From assembly GCA_017556565.1 (NCBI GenBank), contig JAFYMQ010000222.1:1-8300 (forward strand): 8,300 bases of DNA. Reading direction: 5' to 3'. Source of the DNA: Clostridia bacterium (GTDB taxonomy: Bacteria; Bacillota; Clostridia; Oscillospirales; Butyricicoccaceae). The notes under the pieces were generated by a model that was not told where the DNA came from, did no database searches, and saw only the letters and a program-made list of their open reading frames with translations. Positions 4,485 to 8,300 of the stretch are shown here, piece by piece (the first letter of the stretch is position 1; every line of letters begins with the position of its first letter). A program made the position numbers and the translations under genes.

Positions 4485-6689
4485 GGTCTCGCTGATCTCT
4501 TCGTCTGCCATGGGTGCAAGGTAGCCTGCTATTTCATCCTCGCCCATACCGGTCTGTGCTGCAATGACCTGAGCCACCACAGCCTCCATATCGGCGCGGG
4601 TCTTTCCCATCATTGCGCCTGCTACGGCTTTCTGCAGATCTTCGTCAGAGGGGATGCTCATAATGGCAATGTATGCTTCTGCCTTGCCCTTCATGTTGAG
4701 GGAGGCGATATAGGACTTGAAGGCTTCGACCTTTTCCTCATCGGTCATTTTGCCGGTGTTTTCTTTGAAGGGCAGACCGGTAAAGATATCTATGCTGTCG
4801 TCGGACATCTGACGCTCGACGGCGACAGACTCCTTGGCATGCTCGATAACGTACTCGGTCAGCATATAGGTATAACCGATGGCGCCTGTCAGCATGGAGG
4901 ATACTGCATCCTCGCTGGGACGGATGATACCTGTGACACGCAGCTCAATACCGTTGTCATAGAGGTATTTGAGGCCGGTCTGGGTTTCTCTCAGGTCGGT
5001 AAATGTGCCTGTGGACTTGTCCTCGGTATAGCAATCGGAGCCAAGCACTACGCGGAACTTCATGTTGCAGATCTCCTCGTAGCTCCAGCTGCGATGGTCG
5101 GTGTTCATTTCTTCCTTGTTGAGTGCGGCATAGGACAGATCGTCGATCTCCTGCTTGGTCTTGAGGCCCAGTGCGTACAGGCTCATATCGTCGACTTCGT
5201 TGTTTTCGTCGACTACCAGCACGATCTCGTTGTAGTCGTTGGGCCAGCTGCCGTAGATCAGATCATACTGCTTGTGGAGCAGGGGGCTGACGGGATCGCC
5301 GTTCTTGCTTGAGAGCAGCTGCTGCCATGTGGAAATGCTCATACCCGAAGACATAGGCATACCGTAGGTCTCGCTCATGGACATCATGCCCGTCAGATCC
5401 ATGCCAAAGTACTCGATAAGCATGTCCTGCATCAGAGCGGAGGAGTCGGAGCGGATGATCGTGCCGTCGCTGCTCTGGGTGTATACCTGCAGATCCATAT
5501 CGTAGGTATACTGAACGCCGTTGACGGCATTGGCAAGCTCGCTTTCCTCGTCCTTGAGGGTATTCTCAAGATGTTCTTTGAAGGAGCGCAGGTCGTTTTC
5601 CTGTGCTTCTGCCGAGTTGAGGGAGTTGATCAGGTTGTAGACCATGGTCTTCTGATAAACTGCGTCAAGCTCGTGTTTTTCTGCCGATTCGGCAGTACCC
5701 ATGAATGTAGTCAGCAGCGAGCTCATATCCATATGCTGAGACTCAAGGGTGATGGGGTAGCTGGACAGGGTGTCCTCCTGCACGGTGTTGATGTAGGTGG
5801 TCATACCCTGAGACACTGCGTAAATCAGCGCGATACCGATGATGCCTATAGAGCCTGCAAAGGATGTGAGGGCTGTTCTGCCTTTTTTGGTGAACAGGTT
5901 TTTCAGCGAAAGACCGAATGACATACCAAAGGACATGGAGGGCTTTTTCAGGTTCTTTTCGCGGGCGGCTTTCTCGTTGCCTGCTTTGAGCTCAAGCTTG
6001 CGCTCCTCGTCGCTCAAAGGGGATGAGTCGGATGTGATAACGCCGTCCAGCATACGGATGATACGTGTGGAGTAGCGCTCGGCAAGGTCGGGGTTGTGGG
6101 TGACCATGACAACAAGATGGTCGCGGGAGATTTCTTTGAGGATATCCATGACCTGCACGGAAGTCTCGGTGTCAAGCGCACCTGTGGGCTCGTCGGCAAG
6201 TATGATATCGGGGTTGTTGACCAGCGCTCTTGCAATAGCAACACGCTGCATCTGACCGCCCGACATCTCGCCGGGGCGCTTGTTGATTTGCTCCTCAAGA
6301 CCGACGCGGATCAGGGCCTCTCTGGCTCTTTTGCGACGTTCTTTTTTGCTGACGCCCGACAGGGTCAGGGCAAGCTCAACGTTCTGCAGCACCGACTGGT
6401 GGGGGATCAGGTTGTAGCTCTGAAAAACAAAGCCGACCGAGTGATTGCGGTATGTATCCCAATCGCGGTCTTTGAAATTGTCGGTATGTCTGCCGTTGAT
6501 GACCAGATCACCTGCGGTGTATCTGTCCAGACCTCCGATGATATTGAGCATGGTGGTCTTGCCGCAGCCCGAGGGGCCCAGGATAGACACAAACTCCGAT
6601 GCTCTGAACTCAAGATCGATACCCTTGAGTGCATGAACCACACCGCCGCCTGCGGGGTAGTCTTTTTTGATGCCTTTTAACTCCAGCAT
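4482..6689 (-). CDS. MacB-like ABC transporter, ATPase plus first permease helix and extracellular domain (C-terminus cut by in-frame stop)
   Basis: A 735-residue fusion protein. Residues 1 to about 220 are an ABC ATPase of the MacB/LolD type: Walker A GPSGCGKTT at 38-46, Q-loop Gln90, signature MSGGQMQR at 142-149, Walker B IILADE at 162-167, switch His198. A charged linker leads to one membrane helix at about 275-295 (LTSFAGSIGIIGIALIYAVS). An acidic, largely hydrophilic extracellular domain of over 400 residues follows. Such proteins normally finish with three more membrane helices; here those lie beyond a TAA in the adjoining frame, so the gene is probably a nonsense-disrupted version of a roughly 996-residue exporter. 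Families of this kind export peptides or transduce mechanical energy across the envelope; the substrate cannot be told. The ATG at 6689 was preferred over a possible TTG start 14 codons upstream because AAGGAAGG lies at ideal distance and the family motif starts there. Confidence 0.9.
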   Translation of the reverse strand: MLELKGIKKDYPAGGGVVHALKGIDLEFRASEFVSILGPSGCGKTTMLNIIGGLDRYTAGDLVINGRHTDNFKDRDWDTYRNHSVGFVFQSYNLIPHQSVLQNVELALTLSGVSKKERRKRAREALIRVGLEEQINKRPGEMSGGQMQRVAIARALVNNPDIILADEPTGALDTETSVQVMDILKEISRDHLVVMVTHNPDLAERYSTRIIRMLDGVITSDSSPLSDEERKLELKAGNEKAAREKNLKKPSMSFGMSFGLSLKNLFTKKGRTALTSFAGSIGIIGIALIYAVSQGMTTYINTVQEDTLSSYPITLESQHMDMSSLLTTFMGTAESAEKHELDAVYQKTMVYNLINSLNSAEAQENDLRSFKEHLENTLKDEESELANAVNGVQYTYDMDLQVYTQSSDGTIIRSDSSALMQDMLIEYFGMDLTGMMSMSETYGMPMSSGMSISTWQQLLSSKNGDPVSPLLHKQYDLIYGSWPNDYNEIVLVVDENNEVDDMSLYALGLKTKQEIDDLSYAALNKEEMNTDHRSWSYEEICNMKFRVVLGSDCYTEDKSTGTFTDLRETQTGLKYLYDNGIELRVTGIIRPSEDAVSSMLTGAIGYTYMLTEYVIEHAKESVAVERQMSDDSIDIFTGLPFKENTGKMTDEEKVEAFKSYIASLNMKGKAEAYIAIMSIPSDEDLQKAVAGAMMGKTRADMEAVVAQVIAAQTGMGEDEIAGYLAPMADEEISET

Positions 6690-6737
6690 CTGATTACCTT
6701 CCTTTCTGTACCTTAAGCGAATTTTTTCCACTTATAT

Positions 6738-6766
6738 TATATATGCAAATTGTTAAAATATTGCAA
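6738..6766 (-). promoter_or_regulatory. Probable promoter of the ABC transporter gene
   Basis: In an AT-rich stretch, minus-strand TTGCAA (6766-6761) is followed after 17 bp by TATATA (6743-6738). An overlapping TATAAT (6741-6736) would give a 19-bp spacer. The start would lie about 40 nt ahead of the ATG at 6689. Because the region is AT-rich, chance matches are likely; position after a terminator and before the gene supports it. The remaining bases from 6767 to 6817 show only A/T tracts. Confidence 0.5.
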
Positions 6767-6826
6767 ACAAAAACCAAAAAAATCCAATTTTTAAGCTTAA
6801 TTTTAATTTAATTCAATTTTTTGCGC

Positions 6827-6862
6827 AAAAATGCGCGATGCCTGCAATCAGGCATCGCGCAT
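6827..6862 (-). terminator. Intrinsic terminator after the DUF4097 gene
   Basis: A perfect 14-bp stem: minus-strand ATGCGCGATGCCTG (6862-6849) pairs with CAGGCATCGCGCAT (6844-6831) around a 4-nt loop, then four further T residues (6830-6827). It starts 5 nt after the DUF4097 stop codon, so it ends the HAAS-DUF4097 transcript and isolates it from the ABC gene. Confidence 0.93.
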
Positions 6863-6867
6863 CTAGG

Positions 6868-7839
6868 TTATTTTACTGTGATTTTTATATCTCCGCTGGA
6901 GGTTTTTACCTTGCAGAGTCCGCCGCTGCGGTCGGATGCAGGGACTCTGACATTGCCGGTTGAGGCGTGGGCATCAAACATCTTGCCGCTGAGCAGACTG
7001 CCCTCGATGTCGCCCGTGGAGGTTTTGAGCACCACTTCCCCGCCGTCACAGCGGGCAAACTCTATGTCTCCCGAGGAGGTGCTTACATCAAGCAATCCTG
7101 CGGATATGACGTTGTTCAGCTCTATATCCGAAGTTCTGCCGCTTACGGTAACGGTCTGTGCGGTAACCCTCTCAAGCTCCACGCTGCCCGAGCTGACTTT
7201 TGCCTGCACCGAGCCGCAGTTTTGCAGGTCGGTGATCTCTATATCGCCGGTGTTTGTTTTGACTGTGACTGTGTCGGTACCGTCCAGCCCCGACAGGGTC
7301 AAATCACCGCTTGAGGTGTCGACTGACAGGGATTTTTGGATATTCGCCCTGCACTCCAGATCGCCTGTTGACAGGTCTATCTTTGCCAGATCAAAGGTCA
7401 GACCGCCATTGATCACTATATCGGACGTGGACACATTGATATACAGACTGTCGTACACCGTCTGAGGCAGATACACCACTATCCAGCTCCCCTCAAAAGA
7501 AAACAGACTGATATGATCGTACCAACGGCGTCCGTCCGACTCGTAAATCACAAGCTCGCCGCCGCTTACTTCGGCTTGGAGACCGACTTTTTCGCTGAGA
7601 CTGCTCTCAATGATGCAGTTTCCGTCACGGGCCGGCTCTATTCTGAGGTCGGTTGTGTTGAGTTTTATGTTTACCGAGTCAAAATACCCGTCTATCCGCA
7701 CTTCCCTCTGCACAAAGCTGTCGGTGCTCATTGCTCTGAAGCTGCCGCCGGTCGACACGAATGCCACACCCATGATAATGCAGCCGACAAACACCATCAC
7801 CACGGCTGCGACTATGATAATAAGCTTGGTTTTACTCAT
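6868..7839 (-). CDS. Membrane-anchored DUF4097 family beta-solenoid protein
   Basis: A 323-residue protein. One hydrophobic helix at about residues 5-29 (KLIIIVAAVVMVFVGCIIMG) anchors it, with the rest probably outside the cell. From about residue 120 it is built of repeated turns of roughly 20 residues marked by TSSGDI, TSTGDI, TNTGDI, LSTGDL and related motifs. This is the DUF4097 (putative adhesin) pattern expected to form a right-handed beta-solenoid. Function is not established; in Firmicutes such proteins are often found with HAAS/DUF1700 proteins and PadR-type regulators and are linked by inference to envelope stress responses. The ATG at 7839 overlaps the stop of the upstream HAAS gene by 4 nt (ATGA) and has GAGGTGA as ribosome binding site, so the two are translationally coupled. 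A terminator follows directly. The gene appears intact. Confidence 0.88.
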   Translation of the reverse strand: MSKTKLIIIVAAVVMVFVGCIIMGVAFVSTGGSFRAMSTDSFVQREVRIDGYFDSVNIKLNTTDLRIEPARDGNCIIESSLSEKVGLQAEVSGGELVIYESDGRRWYDHISLFSFEGSWIVVYLPQTVYDSLYINVSTSDIVINGGLTFDLAKIDLSTGDLECRANIQKSLSVDTSSGDLTLSGLDGTDTVTVKTNTGDIEITDLQNCGSVQAKVSSGSVELERVTAQTVTVSGRTSDIELNNVISAGLLDVSTSSGDIEFARCDGGEVVLKTSTGDIEGSLLSGKMFDAHASTGNVRVPASDRSGGLCKVKTSSGDIKITVK

Positions 7840-8300
7840 TGCCTGTCACCTCTTCTCACAAACATTGACTTGATGGCTTTTGCACACAGTTTGCAAAGCT
7901 GCAGAGCACCCTTTGCCGCTGCATGGGAGACAAAAAACATCAGTACTCCACTACCTATAGCTGCCACGGCGCCGCCAAACACGAACAGTCCCGCAGCAAA
8001 ATTGCCTGCGCACATCTGCCATATACCTGCCGCAATGCAAGCCACACCCGATACCGCAAGTGCAAAACTTGTTGCATACAGGGATATTATAACCGCCCAC
8101 AGGGACAAATAAACCGACAGTACCACGCTGAACGCCGATATAAGCAGCGACCCCCACACGGGGAAGCCCAAAATAAGCAGCACAATCTCAAGTGCGCCCA
8201 ATCGGCGGGTGCGTCTGGCTTTTACTTTGATAAGCTTGGTCAGCGGCATTTCCAGCAAAATACTCCTTGCCGCGTCCTCGGGACTTCCCAGCGATGCAAC
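7836..8300 (-). CDS. HAAS/DUF1700 family membrane protein, N-terminus beyond window edge
   Basis: The frame is open to the right edge, giving 154 visible residues; the true start lies outside. The visible part begins VASLGSPEDAARSILLE, which resembles the end of the alpha-helical HAAS domain, where a conserved LG-P-E/D-A motif is followed by an amphipathic helix. A basic stretch (KVKARRTRR) leads to strongly hydrophobic sequence with about four membrane helices (starting ALEIVLLILGF, ISAFSVVLSVYL, SFALAVSGVACIAAGIW and GLFVFGGAVAAIG). The C-terminus is basic (FVRRGDRQ). A TTG within the visible part could be called as a start but would remove the HAAS motif, so it is rejected. The stop overlaps the DUF4097 start by 4 nt. 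Family proteins are often co-transcribed with a PadR-like repressor, which may lie beyond the edge; that is inference. Biochemical role unknown. Confidence 0.75.
   Translation of the reverse strand, partial: VASLGSPEDAARSILLEMPLTKLIKVKARRTRRLGALEIVLLILGFPVWGSLLISAFSVVLSVYLSLWAVIISLYATSFALAVSGVACIAAGIWQMCAGNFAAGLFVFGGAVAAIGSGVLMFFVSHAAAKGALQLCKLCAKAIKSMFVRRGDRQ

Noticed and set aside
3855..5312. A 485-codon plus-strand open frame
   Set aside because: It lies antisense to the ABC transporter, has no recognisable domain, no good ribosome binding site and odd composition rich in Cys, His and Gly. It is a shadow of the minus-strand codon pattern.
7072..7335. DNA repeats within the DUF4097 gene
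   Set aside because: The repeated TSSGDI-like motifs are protein-level solenoid turns with diverged DNA, normal for the family, not a recent tandem duplication or CRISPR-like array.
7836..8258. TTG at 8258 as start of the HAAS/DUF1700 protein
   Set aside because: The frame remains open to the window edge and the upstream residues fit the HAAS motif, so the gene is better described as cut by the edge.

Overview
All genes in this 8.3 kb window read on the minus strand, so transcription runs from high to low coordinates. The window looks like chromosomal DNA of a spore-forming-lineage Clostridia bacterium, plausibly Ruminococcus-like. The reasons are a clear SpoIIID, a type I-beta DAHP synthase followed by tyrA-aroB-aroA, a fused MacB/FtsX-type ABC exporter of the kind common in gut Clostridia, a HAAS (DUF1700)-DUF4097 envelope pair, and strong GGAGG-type ribosome binding sites. 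The genus is an inference; the class is better supported.

Right part (8300 to about 6830): the 3' part of a HAAS/DUF1700 membrane protein overlaps by 4 nt a DUF4097 beta-solenoid protein with one N-terminal membrane anchor. The pair ends at a strong intrinsic terminator. Middle part (about 6770 to 3650): an AT-rich promoter region precedes a large ABC transporter gene. Its reading frame is cut by a single in-frame TAA into a 735-codon ATPase/TM1/extracellular part and a 259-codon part holding the last three FtsX-type membrane helices, and it ends at a second strong terminator. Next (about 3650 to 3330): spoIIID, with a SigE-like promoter abutting that terminator and a TTG start.

Left part (3304 to 1): an aromatic amino acid operon, aroF-tyrA-aroB-aroA (aroA cut by the window edge), starting from a consensus promoter (TTGACA, 17 bp, TATAAT). 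The genes are tightly packed and most start codons have a ribosome binding site inside or just after the preceding gene.

The most interesting element is the roughly 230-nt leader between this promoter and aroF. It encodes a 31-residue peptide, absent from simple long-ORF calls, in which 11 residues are Phe or Tyr, 9 of them within codons 10 to 20. The peptide gene is followed by an intrinsic terminator just before aroF. Segments of the leader can form three mutually exclusive pairings (1:2, 2:3, 3:4), the classical layout of ribosome-mediated transcription attenuation as in the enterobacterial pheA and trp operons. Low charged tRNA-Phe or tRNA-Tyr would stall the leader ribosome and allow transcription into aroF-tyrA-aroB-aroA. 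This would add to allosteric control expected from the N-terminal domain of this DAHP synthase type. In Firmicutes, aromatic amino acid operons are more usually controlled by T-boxes or TRAP, so a peptide-coding attenuator here is notable.
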